In this document: one piece after another, positions 15,185-24,007 of the stretch
How positions within the stretch are numbered: position 1 is the first letter of the stretch
Layout: each line of letters begins with the position of its first letter
Assembly (NCBI GenBank): GCA_965222125.1
Contig: CBDCTC010000002.1
Span: 62,001 to 126,000, forward strand
From: CAZENU01 sp965222125
GTDB taxonomy: Bacteria; Chloroflexota; Dehalococcoidia; Lucifugimonadales; CAZENU01
Length of the DNA stretch: 64,000 nucleotides
Direction of reading: 5' to 3'
The notes under the pieces: model-generated
The model's database searches: none
What the model was told of the DNA's origin: nothing
Seen by the model: the letters and a program-made list of their open reading frames with translations, nothing else
Made by a program: the position numbers and the translations under genes

Positions 15185-16612
15185 ATGCTTTCGACCCGCC
15201 CCAAGACCAAGATAGTCTGCACCCTCGGGCCCGCTTGCGCGTCCCAGGAGACTGTCGGGGCCCTGGTGCTCGGCGGGATGAGCGTCGCCCGGATGAACAT
15301 GTCCCACGGGACGGAGGAGGAGCACGCGCGGGCGATCGAGTACGTCCGGAGAGCCTCCGACCGTCTCGGCGTGCCGGTCGGCATCATGGTCGACGCACCT
15401 GGCGCCAAGTACCGGACCGGGCCGATCGGAGTCGGCGCGCTGAACCTCGAAAACGGCAACCCTCTGACTCTCACCAGCCGCGACATCGTCGGGTCCCGCA
15501 CGGCCGTGACGGTAACTCCGCCCGGGATCCACCGCGACGCTGCCGTCGACCGGCCCGTTCTCCTGGACGACGGGCGCATCGAGCTTCGCGTCGACAGCGT
15601 CGTCGGGACCGACGTTTCCTGCACGGTCGTCCGCGGAGGCAGGCTGACCGAGCGGCGGGGTGTGGCTACGCCCGGCAAGGCGCCCACGCAGCACTTTCCC
15701 GACGCCGCCGCGACGAGGGCCATCGAGTTCGCGGCCGAGCAGCGGGTGGACATGCTGGCACTGTCGACCATCGTCTCCCCGGACGACGTGAGGGCGGCGC
15801 GGGAGATCGTCTCCCGAGGCGGTCACGAGCTCGAAATCATCTCGAAGATCGAGCGCACGGAGGCGATAGCCCGCTTCGACGAGATACTCGCCGTCAGCGA
15901 CGCGGTCATGGTAGCCAGAGGCGACATGGGCGTCGAGGTGGCGTTGGCGAGGGTCCCGGTGATCCAGAAGGACCTGATCGCCCGAAGCAACGACAGCGGC
16001 AAGCCTGTCATCACGGCGACGCAGATGCTGGAGTCGATGGTCGAATCGCCGGTGCCGACCCGGGCCGAGGTCACGGATGTCGCGAACGCGGTCTTCGATG
16101 GCACGGACGCGATCATGCTCTCCGGCGAGACATCGGTGGGCCGGTACCCCGTCGAGGCGGTCAAGGTGATGGCCGAGGTAGCCGTCGAGGCGGAGGCCGC
16201 CCTACCCTACGAGCATATGATCGTGGAGAAGCGCCGCCACCTGGTCCCGCAGACCGACGACGCGATCAGCTACAACGCCTGCCAGACGGCGCAGCAGATC
16301 GGTGCAGGCCTGATAGTGGCTTTCACCGAGTCCGGCAGCACCGCGGGACGGGTCTCCCGCTACCGCCCGATGGCCCCGATACTCGCCCTCACGCCCAGCG
16401 ACGCCGTCCTTCGCCGCCTGACGCTGAGGTGGGGCGTCACGCCGATAACCATCCCGCGGATCCAGAATGTGGAAGACTTCTTTGCCATCGGCGAGCGGAT
16501 GGCGAAGCAGGAGGCTGGACTCGAGCCCGGTAGCCTCGTCGTTCTCGTCGCCGGCCTGCCGATCGGGGTGAAGGGCGGCACCAACCTCCTTCGCGTGCTC
16601 ACCGTCACTTAG
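15185..16612 (+). CDS. pyk: Pyruvate kinase, divergent
   Basis: The protein has 475 residues from ATG 15185; an in-frame ATG at 15116 has no family sequence after it. It has TKIVCTLGPA, ARMNMSHGTEEEH, the catalytic Lys in ISKIERTEAI, the metal site VMVARGDMGVE, ATQMLESM and DAIMLSGETSVGRYP. The C-terminal domain is complete. Two regions differ from standard enzymes. The usual substrate loop reads VDAPGAKYRTG. The conserved Lys-Asp of the LTEKDxxD motif is absent, with QHFPDAAATRAIEF in its place. It catalyses PEP plus ADP to pyruvate and ATP if active. It is 5 bases upstream of the cysteinyl-tRNA synthetase fusion, so the two are co-transcribed. Confidence 0.85.
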   Translation: MLSTRPKTKIVCTLGPACASQETVGALVLGGMSVARMNMSHGTEEEHARAIEYVRRASDRLGVPVGIMVDAPGAKYRTGPIGVGALNLENGNPLTLTSRDIVGSRTAVTVTPPGIHRDAAVDRPVLLDDGRIELRVDSVVGTDVSCTVVRGGRLTERRGVATPGKAPTQHFPDAAATRAIEFAAEQRVDMLALSTIVSPDDVRAAREIVSRGGHELEIISKIERTEAIARFDEILAVSDAVMVARGDMGVEVALARVPVIQKDLIARSNDSGKPVITATQMLESMVESPVPTRAEVTDVANAVFDGTDAIMLSGETSVGRYPVEAVKVMAEVAVEAEAALPYEHMIVEKRRHLVPQTDDAISYNACQTAQQIGAGLIVAFTESGSTAGRVSRYRPMAPILALTPSDAVLRRLTLRWGVTPITIPRIQNVEDFFAIGERMAKQEAGLEPGSLVVLVAGLPIGVKGGTNLLRVLTVT

Positions 16613-16617
16613 CTGCC

Positions 16618-18804
16618 ATGAAGCTCTACGACTCACTGACAAAGCAGCTGAAGCTCGTCGAGCCGGCCGAGCCCGGAGTCGTCAAGATGTACACCTGCGG
16701 CCCCACCGTGTACCGCGACGCCCACCTGGGCAACCTGCGGTCGTACCTGATGGCCGATTGGATCCGGCGCACGATGGAGATTCAGGGCGTCCGGGTACTG
16801 CACGTCAAGAACATCACCGACGTCGGCCACATGCGCCAGGAGGTGCTCGAACAGGGCGAGGACAAGGTGATCGCGGCGGCGATCGCGGCGGGAAAGACGC
16901 CAGGGGAGATCGCCGAGACGTACACCGACCGATTCCTGCGCGACGAACAGACGCTGAACATCACCCCGGCGGAACATTTCCCCAGGGCCACGGCCCACGT
17001 CGACGAGATGCTGGAGATCGTCGAGGACCTCGTGGCGAAGGGCCTCGCCTACGAGGTCGAAGGCAACGTCTACTACAGCGTTTCGGCGTCGCCGAGCTAC
17101 GGCGCGCTGTCGGGCAACATACAGGAGGAAGCGCTGCTCGAGGCCGTCCGAATCGAGGCCGACCCGCTCAAGCGAGACGTGCGCGACTTCACGCTGTGGA
17201 AGAGGGCCGAGCCTGGACGCGAGCTGAAGTGGCCCAGCCGATGGGGTGACGGCTTCCCCGGCTGGCACATCGAATGCTCGGCCATGTCGATCAAGTACCT
17301 GGGCCCGCGGTTCGACATCCACACCGGCGGGGTCGACAACATCTTCCCTCACCACGAAGGCGAAATCGCCCAGAGCGACGGTTTCACCGGGGGGCCGGTC
17401 GTCAGCACCTGGGTGCACGGTCAACACCTGCTCGCCGACGGCGTGAAGATGGCCAAGTCGACGGGCAACTCGTTCATCCTGTCCGACATCGAGAGCCGCG
17501 GCATCGACCCGCTCGCCTTCCGCTACCTGTGCCTCACGACGAACTACAAGACCAGGCTGAACTTCACGTTCACCTCGCTGCGGGCGGCGCAGCGCGCCCT
17601 CCACCGCCTGCGCAACCGCGTCTGGGAGTGGGAGTCATCCGCGGACGCCGGCGTACCTGACGACGGCGCGGTCGCCGAGTGGCACGGGCGCCTTCTGGAG
17701 CGGGCCAATGACAATCTCGACATGCCAGGCGCTCTGGCCCTGACGTGGGAGGCCGCGCACTCGGACCTGCCCTCAGCCGACAAGCTGGCCGTCATTCGCG
17801 ACTTCGATAGGCTGCTCGGCCTCGGTCTCGCCGACATGCGAGATCGCTACCGGGTGCCCGACGAGACCATCGCCGCGGTTGCCCGCAGGGCGGGTCTCCG
17901 CGAGGAGCGCCGTTACACCGAGGCCGACGAGGAGAGAAACGGCCTCGACCACGCGGGCTTCGTCGTCGAGGACGGTCGAACGGCGACGCGGGTGCGTCCC
18001 AAGACCGACTGGGAGAAGCGGCAGGAGGCCTGGCAGACGGTCTCCGCCGCCGCCGAGGTGCGGTCCCTGCACGAACAGGTCGACGCGGCCGACTTCACCT
18101 TCGCGGTCGTCGCCCACAACTACGTCGACGACGTCCGCCGCTGCATCGAGTCGGCGGTGCGCTGGTCGGAGGACCGCGACGTCGAGGTCGTTGCCGTCGA
18201 CAACGGCTCGACGGACGGGACCGAGGAGTGGCTGGAGCGGTCGGCCTCCGAGGACGCCAGGATAAGGGTGATACACACCGACCACGCCCTCGGGGAGGGC
18301 GCGGCGCGCAACATTGCGCTCAAGCAGTGCCGCGGACGCACCATAGTGATGCTCGATACGAGCGTCGAGGTCACCGGCGACCTGCTCGGCCCGCTCGAGC
18401 GCATCCTCGACGACGATAGCGTGGGAGTCGCGGGGCCCTTCGGGCTCCGCACCGGCGATCTGCACCACTTCCACGAGGGCGAGGGCGAGGCCGGCGACAT
18501 GGATGCAATGCAGGCCTACTGCTTCGCGTTCCGCCGCCGCCGGCTGCGCGACGTTGGCTTCATGCGCGAGACCTTCAGGTTCTATCGCAACCTGGACCTC
18601 GACTACAGCTTCCACTTCAAGGACCGGGGCTATCGCATCGTCGCCGATCCGACGCTGCCCGTCCGGCTGCACGAGCACCGGGTCTGGAGCGAGTTGGCCG
18701 AGGGCGAGCGGGACGAGCTGAGCCGCAAGAACTACCGGCGGTTTCTCGACAAGTGGGGCGACCGCACCGACCTGCTGGTCAGCAACCGGCGCATCGATCG
18801 ATAG
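16618..18804 (+). CDS. cysS: Cysteinyl-tRNA synthetase fused to a family 2 glycosyltransferase
   Basis: The 728-residue protein is one uninterrupted frame. Residues 1 to about 465 are class I CysRS: zinc ligand and start motif YTCGPTVYRDAHLGN, HIECSAMS, FPHHEGEIAQS, and KMAKSTGNS as KMSKS. The anticodon-binding part ends near GTATRVRP-like residues (ATRVRPKTDWEKRQ). Residues about 493-728 are a GT2 glycosyltransferase: FTFAVVAHNYVDD, VVAVDNGSTDGTEEW, HALGEGAARNIALKQC, MLDTSVEV at the DxD position, and LDYSFHFKDRGYRI. The usual DxD reads DTS, so sugar-transfer activity is uncertain. Normal CysRS is about 460-480 residues. The fusion is real in this sequence; its purpose is unknown. It is co-transcribed with pyruvate kinase. 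Confidence 0.9.
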   Translation: MKLYDSLTKQLKLVEPAEPGVVKMYTCGPTVYRDAHLGNLRSYLMADWIRRTMEIQGVRVLHVKNITDVGHMRQEVLEQGEDKVIAAAIAAGKTPGEIAETYTDRFLRDEQTLNITPAEHFPRATAHVDEMLEIVEDLVAKGLAYEVEGNVYYSVSASPSYGALSGNIQEEALLEAVRIEADPLKRDVRDFTLWKRAEPGRELKWPSRWGDGFPGWHIECSAMSIKYLGPRFDIHTGGVDNIFPHHEGEIAQSDGFTGGPVVSTWVHGQHLLADGVKMAKSTGNSFILSDIESRGIDPLAFRYLCLTTNYKTRLNFTFTSLRAAQRALHRLRNRVWEWESSADAGVPDDGAVAEWHGRLLERANDNLDMPGALALTWEAAHSDLPSADKLAVIRDFDRLLGLGLADMRDRYRVPDETIAAVARRAGLREERRYTEADEERNGLDHAGFVVEDGRTATRVRPKTDWEKRQEAWQTVSAAAEVRSLHEQVDAADFTFAVVAHNYVDDVRRCIESAVRWSEDRDVEVVAVDNGSTDGTEEWLERSASEDARIRVIHTDHALGEGAARNIALKQCRGRTIVMLDTSVEVTGDLLGPLERILDDDSVGVAGPFGLRTGDLHHFHEGEGEAGDMDAMQAYCFAFRRRRLRDVGFMRETFRFYRNLDLDYSFHFKDRGYRIVADPTLPVRLHEHRVWSELAEGERDELSRKNYRRFLDKWGDRTDLLVSNRRIDR

Positions 18805-18839
18805 CCTTCGTTTCACATGAATCTTGCGCGGCGGGCGTG

Positions 18840-18845
18840 TATAAT
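18840..18845 (+). promoter_or_regulatory. Candidate -10 element before the cation exchanger gene
   Basis: A perfect TATAAT lies 180 bases before the GTG at 19025, in the 220-base gap after the CysRS fusion. I see no good -35 at 16-18 bases, so this is a weak call. Confidence 0.3.
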
Positions 18846-19024
18846 CTCGTCGCGCGTCAGATCGCGACAAGGTCCCCACTCTACCCGCCAATTGGCACGA
18901 TCCATACGTCACATAGCAGGTCTCGCTTCGCCCGTCATTGTCCTCGCGTGGGGCGGTACAAGACGGCGCGCCGGCCTGATGTTCAAAGGCGTCTCCCCAT
19001 GACCAACGCGGATTCGGAGTTGTC

Positions 19025-20242
19025 GTGTCGCCGTTAGAGGCCATCCGCCACCGGTCGCTTCTGTGGATGTGGGTATTCGCGCTGTTCGCAGTCCCGGGGT
19101 TTCTCGTACGGTTCACCGACGTCCATATCGAACCCCCGGTCCTCGCCCTGATATTCGGGATCGGCATCGTAGGCGGGGCCTTCCTGCTCTCCTGGGCCGC
19201 CGAGGTGGCGCAGATCGACATCTCCGCGTCGCTGGCCATTGCCGTGCTGGCGTTGATCGCGATTCTGCCCGAGTACTCCATCGAGGCGGTGTTGGCCTGG
19301 AAGGCCGGCGCGAGCTTCGACCTCGTGACCCGCGAAGTCACGGAACGCATGGAGCTCGTCGCCGCCAACGTCACCGGCGCCAACCGGCTGCTCGTCGGCC
19401 TCGGTTGGCCTGTGGTCATCCTGATCTTCTGGCTGAAGAGCCGCAACCCGCTCGACCTCCGGGGCAAGATCTCCCTGGAGCTGATAGTGCTTTTGCTGGC
19501 CACGCTGGTAACCTTCTCGATCTTCTTCATGGGGCAGGTACACCTGGTGGTGGCGGGGGCGCTGATCTGCATGTACCTCGTCTACCTGTGGATCAGCTCG
19601 ACCCACGACACCGAGGAGCCTGAGCTGGCAGGCCCGGCGGCGACGATAGGCTCGCTGCCCACGCACGCTAGACGTATCGCCGTCCTCACGCTGTTCGTCT
19701 ACTCGGCCGTGATAATAGTCATGGCCGCCGAGCCGTTCGTCGAGGCGCTCGTGGAGACGGGCGAGAAGCTGAACATTGACGAGTTCATCCTCATCCAGTG
19801 GATCGCTCCGCTGGCATCGGAGTCCCCGGAGATCATCGTGGCCGCGCTCTTCAGCCTGAGGGCCAACCCGCAGGCGGGGCTCACCACGCTGATCTCGGCC
19901 GAGGTCAACCAGATGACCCTGCTCATCGGCAGCATGGTCCTGATCTTCAGCCTGTCCGCGGGCCAGGCCCTGAACTTCCCCCTGGAGGAGCGGCAGACGA
20001 TCGAATTCCTGCTGACCTCCGCGGTATCGGGGTTCGCCCTGGCGCTCATGCTGCCCCGGGTGGTCGGCTGGAAGACCGGGGCCGTGCTGCTGGGCCTGTT
20101 CCTCGTCCACCTGCCGTTTGTGGACCCCGAGCAGCGGCGCCTGTTCACCTACCTGTATCTGACACTGACCGTCGTAGTCACAGCCTGGAACTGGCGGATC
20201 CTGCGCGACATGGTCGGCCGATTCCGAACCCGTTCGGCGTAA
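19025..20242 (+). CDS. Sodium/calcium exchanger-family (CaCA) membrane protein
   Basis: The 405-residue protein starts at GTG 19025 and has about 11 hydrophobic segments. Two inverted alpha-repeats are visible: LALIAILPEYSIEAVLAW with VAANVTGANRLLVG, and IAPLASESPEIIVAALFS with SAEVNQMTLLIGSMV. The acidic residues in LPEYSIE and SESPEI match the ion-binding positions of the Na/Ca exchanger superfamily. It would exchange a cation across the inner membrane; the ion is not predictable. There is no obvious operon partner. Confidence 0.75.
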   Translation: MSPLEAIRHRSLLWMWVFALFAVPGFLVRFTDVHIEPPVLALIFGIGIVGGAFLLSWAAEVAQIDISASLAIAVLALIAILPEYSIEAVLAWKAGASFDLVTREVTERMELVAANVTGANRLLVGLGWPVVILIFWLKSRNPLDLRGKISLELIVLLLATLVTFSIFFMGQVHLVVAGALICMYLVYLWISSTHDTEEPELAGPAATIGSLPTHARRIAVLTLFVYSAVIIVMAAEPFVEALVETGEKLNIDEFILIQWIAPLASESPEIIVAALFSLRANPQAGLTTLISAEVNQMTLLIGSMVLIFSLSAGQALNFPLEERQTIEFLLTSAVSGFALALMLPRVVGWKTGAVLLGLFLVHLPFVDPEQRRLFTYLYLTLTVVVTAWNWRILRDMVGRFRTRSA

Positions 20243-20388
20243 CGACGTCAGCCCTCCAGCGGAGTTGCGGCTTCAGAGGATCCGGGGTCGGACCCGCTGG
20301 CGTTCCTCGTTCACCGATTGCACGCCCTTTGCTACACTGTGGCCGGGATGGGATGGCCGCCTGTCGGGCGGAGAGTTGAGGCGACGAG

Positions 20389-20751
20389 GTGACCAGGGTG
20401 CTGACAAAAGAGCACGCGCAAACGGCGCGAGAGTTTCTGCACGCCGGGGCGCGTGAGCTCGCATCCGGGGACGAACTGCAGGGATCGGAGAAGATGTGGG
20501 GAGCGGCGTCCCACGCGATCATGGCGGTCGCCCAGCAAAGGAGTTGGCCGTATGGGAACCATCGTGCGATGGTCAACGCCGCCCGCCGCATAGCGGACGA
20601 ACTGAACGATGACGGCCTGCGGGCCGGGCTGGCGGCGGCCCAGCACTTCCACGCCAACTTCTACCACGGTTTCATGGAGAATGAGGACGTGGAGCCCAAC
20701 GCCGAGCTCGTGCGCCGGTTCGTCGACCGGATGCTGACGCTCTCCGCGTGA
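20389..20751 (+). CDS. PaREP1/HEPN-like helical protein
   Basis: The 120-residue all-helical protein has a GSEKMWGAASHAIMAVA motif and HFHANFYHGFM. These recall the PaREP1/PaREP8 group, whose fold is related to HEPN domains. No Rx4-6H catalytic HEPN motif is evident, so RNase activity is doubtful. It begins at GTG 20389 or GTG 20398. A weak promoter (TTCACC, 17 bases, TACACT) precedes it at 20310-20338. Its stop overlaps the GTG of the aspartic-protease remnant by 4 bases, so the two were a translationally coupled pair. The function is unknown. Confidence 0.5.
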   Translation: MTRVLTKEHAQTAREFLHAGARELASGDELQGSEKMWGAASHAIMAVAQQRSWPYGNHRAMVNAARRIADELNDDGLRAGLAAAQHFHANFYHGFMENEDVEPNAELVRRFVDRMLTLSA

Positions 20752-21156
20752 CGGTACGAGAACTCAGTGACATGGGACAGCTCAGCGTAACGATAGAGAT
20801 CGGCGACGTCGGCGCGGAGAACTTGGAGGAGATGGAGGCGCTGGTAGACACCGGCGCGACCACTACCGTGATTCCGGGTTCCGCGCTGAGGCGGCTCGGC
20901 ATCTCCCCCGCCCAAGCGTGAGACGTTCGAGTACGCCGGCGGCGAGCGCGTCGAACTGGACATGGCCGAGGCGAGGGCGCGAGTTGCCGGCCGCGAAACG
21001 ACGACGTGGGTCATCTTCGGCGAGGAAGGAACGTCCGCACTGCTGGGGGCGTACACGCTGGAAGGCGTGTTCCTGGCCGTCGACCCTTATGGCCAGAAGC
21101 TCATCCCCGTGCGTGGACTCTTGAAGACGTCCGCGCATCCGTTGTCGCGGGGTTAG
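20748..21156 (+). pseudogene. Retropepsin-like aspartic protease, frameshifted
   Basis: From GTG 20748 (or ATG 20772) the frame has the pepsin-like active-site motif ALVDTGATTTVIPG and then RRLGIS. It stops at TGA 20919-20921. The fold continues one base over as RETFEYAGGERVELDMAEAR, then RETTTWVIFGEEG, LLGAYTLEGVFLAVDP and QKLIPVRG. That is the expected second half of a clan AA single-domain aspartic protease of about 130 residues. A one-base change near 20905-20919 therefore splits it. Two single-lobe copies would normally dimerise to form the active site. The GTGA overlap with the upstream HEPN-like gene shows they formed an operon. Confidence 0.7.
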
Positions 21157-21279
21157 TCTCAGGCCAACCGCCGCGGGCGGCCGAAGCGCTTTTCCCGCAC
21201 GTTCCTCGACCACCGAACCGGGTGACATACCCCGTCTCCCCGTCAATTCGGTGCGACGGACGGACGAGCCCGGAGTCTT

Positions 21280-22269
21280 CTAGCTGCGGCGTTCCAGCAC
21301 GTAGCCGACGAGCATCTCCAACGACTCGGCATGGGCGTTGCGGTCGAGGCCTGCCAAGCATTCTACGGCTTTGACGCCGTAGTCTCGAGCCTGCGAGTAG
21401 GCCTCTTCGATGACCGAGCTGTCGCTTGCGGCCGCTACCGCTGCCGCGAGGGTGCGCTGGTCCTCAGGGTCGTTGAGGTAGTCCAGGATCGGGCTCGCGC
21501 CGTTGCCGCGCTCCATAGCTATCAGCGCCGGCAGCGTCAGGATGCCGTGCGCGAGGTCCTGGCCGACGGGCTTGCCGAACTCCTCGGGGTCTCCCTCGAA
21601 GTCGAGGATGTCGTCCACGATCTGATAGGCCATCCCGACGTTGTAGCCGTACCCCCGAAGCTTGACCACAATGTCTTCCGCGGCGCCGCTGAGAATCGCG
21701 CCCGACTCCGCCGCCGTCGTGAACAGAGACGCGGTCTTGTTGTAGATTCGGTCGAGGTAGGAGCCCATGTCCTTCGCGGCGTCGTACACGCCGGCGCTCT
21801 CCTCAAGCTCGCCCCGGGAGAGCTCCATGATCGTCTCGGCGAACCGCTTGATGACGCGGATGTTCTCCGTGTCGCAAACGAGCGTCGCGGACGCGGCGAA
21901 GATGTAGTCGCCGACCAGCACTGCCGCGGTCGTGCCCCACCTGCTGCTCACGGTAGGCCTGCCCCGGCGGGTGTCCGCCTCGTCCACCGTATCGTCGTGC
22001 ACCAGCGTCGCGACGTGGAGAAGCTCCACCGCGGTCGCCATGATCTCGGCCGTGCGCCCGTCGGTCCGGTGAAAGCCGGTCGCCAGCAGCGTTATCGTCG
22101 GACGCAGCCGCTTGCCCGTGCGCTGCAGCACGTGGTCTAGCAGCTCGACCAGCAGCGGCTCCTTCTTGGCGGCCAGGCTGCGGAGACGGTCGGCAGAGCG
22201 TTCGAGCCCCTCCCGCACCGGCTCGCAAACGCGGTCGAGCGTGGTAGACGTCGTGATGCTAGCGGCCAA
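21280..22269 (-). CDS. Trans-type polyprenyl diphosphate synthase
   Basis: The protein has about 329 residues from a likely TTG at 22269, preceded by GAGAG. The longer frame up to 22401 lies inside metG and is rejected. Motifs present are GKRLRPTITLL, the first Asp-rich motif LVHDDTVDEAD, RRGRPTV, and the second Asp-rich motif YQIVDDILDFEGD. These bind allylic and isopentenyl diphosphates with Mg. The product is probably the octaprenyl/solanesyl side chain of a quinone or a longer carrier; chain length cannot be fixed here. It overlaps the end of metG by 11 bases. Confidence 0.88.
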   Translation of the reverse strand: MAASITTSTTLDRVCEPVREGLERSADRLRSLAAKKEPLLVELLDHVLQRTGKRLRPTITLLATGFHRTDGRTAEIMATAVELLHVATLVHDDTVDEADTRRGRPTVSSRWGTTAAVLVGDYIFAASATLVCDTENIRVIKRFAETIMELSRGELEESAGVYDAAKDMGSYLDRIYNKTASLFTTAAESGAILSGAAEDIVVKLRGYGYNVGMAYQIVDDILDFEGDPEEFGKPVGQDLAHGILTLPALIAMERGNGASPILDYLNDPEDQRTLAAAVAAASDSSVIEEAYSQARDYGVKAVECLAGLDRNAHAESLEMLVGYVLERRS

Positions 22270-23926
22270 TGCGATGACTCTCTTCCTCGATAATCGACTC
22301 GTCGAGCTTGACGAACAGCGGCTCCGGATTCTGAAGTCGAGAAGAGCCCACGAGCGCCTCGGGATCCCAGGACCAGCCCTGGTCCTCGACACCGCCGTCA
22401 AGGCCCAGCATGGCGTGCAGTCTCGCCGAGCTGAACGGCAGGACGGGATAGAGCGCGATCTTCAGACAGTTGATCACGGCCAACGACACCCAAAGCGTGG
22501 TGGCCGCCGACCGCCTATCTTCCTTCACCGCCTTCCACGGCTCCTTACGGTCGAGGTATCGATTGGTGGCTTGGGCCAACGACATTGCCGCGCTCAGGCC
22601 TGCGCGGAAACGGCACGCGGCGATGTTATCCCCCGTCTCGTCGAAGCGCCGCCGCGCGGTCGCCAGCAGCTCATTCGCATCGGCGTCCAACTCTCCTCGA
22701 TTCGGCACGGCGCCGCCGAAGTTCCGGTAGGACATCGTCAGGACGCGATGCACCAGGTTGCCGTAGGTGGCAACCAGCTCGTCGTTGTTGGCGCGCACGT
22801 ATTCCCGCCACGTGAAGTCGGAGTCGCTCGTCTCCGGCATGTTGGACGCGAGCACGTACCTGAGCGGATCGGGCTCGTGCCGGTCCAGGTATTCGGGCAG
22901 CCAGATGGCCCAGTTGCGGCTGGTCGATATCTTCTGCTCCTCCAGGTTGAGGTACTCGTTTGCCGGCACGTCGTAGGGCAGATTCAGGTTGCCGTATCCG
23001 AGGAGCATGGCCGGCCAGATGATCGTGTGAAACGGGATGTTGTCCTTGCCCATGAAGTAGTAGGCCCGGCAGTCCTTCTGCCAGAAGTCACGCCATCGGT
23101 CCGGCTCTCCGGCGCGGGACGCCCACTCAATCGACGCCGAGAGATAGCCGATGACCGCCTCGAACCAGACGTAGATGCGCTTGCCCTCGTAGCCGGCCAA
23201 TGGGACGGGCACGCCCCAGTCGATGTCCCGGGTTATCGCTCGGTCCTGGAGCCCACCTCCGAGGAATCCGACGGAGAAGTTCCGCACGTTCGGCCGCCAG
23301 TGCCCGCGCTCGCCGACCCACTTGAGCAGCTGGTCTTCGAAGGCGGTCAGCTTCAGGAAGAAGTGCTCGGTGTCCCTGATCTCCGGGGTGTCGCCGCAGA
23401 GCAGGCACACCATGTTGACCAGCTCTTCCGGGTCCAGAGTGCGGCCGCAGTTATCGCACTGGTCGCCCCGCGCGCTCTCGAAGTCGCAGTGTGGGCAGAC
23501 GCCTCCCACGTATCGGTCGGCCAGGAAGCGGCCGTCCGTGACGCAGTACGGCTGCGTCATCGTGTCCTTGTAGATGTAGCCGTTCTCGTGCAGCCGCAGG
23601 AACATGTCCTGTGCCACGCGTTGATGGTTGTCCGTGTGAGTTGAGGTGAACAGATCGAAGCCGATGCCCAGCCGACGCCAGTTGTCGACGAACTCGTCGT
23701 GGTACCGGCTGAACACCTGCTCAGGCGAGACGCCGCGCTTCTCGGCCTCGAGGGTGACCGGCGTCCCGTGGGAGTCGCTGCCCGATACCATCAGCACGTC
23801 GTTGCCCTTGAGCCTGTGGTAGCGGGCGAAGATGTCCGCCGGCAGATAGCAACCGGCGGTCTGGCCGAGGTGAATTGAACCGTTGGCGTAAGGCCAGGCG
23901 ACTGCTACGAGAATGCGCTCTGACAT
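22259..23926 (-). CDS. metG: Methionyl-tRNA synthetase
   Basis: The 555-residue class I synthetase has the HIGH-type motif NGSIHLGQ, DVLMVSGSDSHGTP, a four-Cys zinc knuckle (CPHC and CDNCG, about residues 144-160), WFEAVIGYL and KISTSRNWAIW, in which KISTS stands for KMSKS. It charges initiator and elongator tRNA-Met. The C-terminal tRNA-binding EMAP domain found in some enzymes is absent. It ends overlapping the polyprenyl synthase gene. Confidence 0.95.
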   Translation of the reverse strand: MSERILVAVAWPYANGSIHLGQTAGCYLPADIFARYHRLKGNDVLMVSGSDSHGTPVTLEAEKRGVSPEQVFSRYHDEFVDNWRRLGIGFDLFTSTHTDNHQRVAQDMFLRLHENGYIYKDTMTQPYCVTDGRFLADRYVGGVCPHCDFESARGDQCDNCGRTLDPEELVNMVCLLCGDTPEIRDTEHFFLKLTAFEDQLLKWVGERGHWRPNVRNFSVGFLGGGLQDRAITRDIDWGVPVPLAGYEGKRIYVWFEAVIGYLSASIEWASRAGEPDRWRDFWQKDCRAYYFMGKDNIPFHTIIWPAMLLGYGNLNLPYDVPANEYLNLEEQKISTSRNWAIWLPEYLDRHEPDPLRYVLASNMPETSDSDFTWREYVRANNDELVATYGNLVHRVLTMSYRNFGGAVPNRGELDADANELLATARRRFDETGDNIAACRFRAGLSAAMSLAQATNRYLDRKEPWKAVKEDRRSAATTLWVSLAVINCLKIALYPVLPFSSARLHAMLGLDGGVEDQGWSWDPEALVGSSRLQNPEPLFVKLDESIIEEESHRIGR

Positions 23927-24007
23927 TTTCCCAAACAGGACCCCGCTTTCGTTGGTTGTTCATGCTATCACAATCAAGCGGGCGCCAAGGGACTCCGGCA
24001 GCGGCCG

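Noticed and set aside
17773..19572. A 599-codon minus-strand open frame across the end of the CysRS fusion and the exchanger gene
   Set aside because: It is low-complexity Arg/Val/Asp-rich translation typical of the antisense of GC-rich genes, with no family motifs, and both plus-strand genes under it are well supported.
20919..20921. In-frame TGA read as selenocysteine in the protease gene, given the selenate-type transporter
   Set aside because: The family sequence continues in a different frame, not after the TGA in the same frame, so it is a frameshift.
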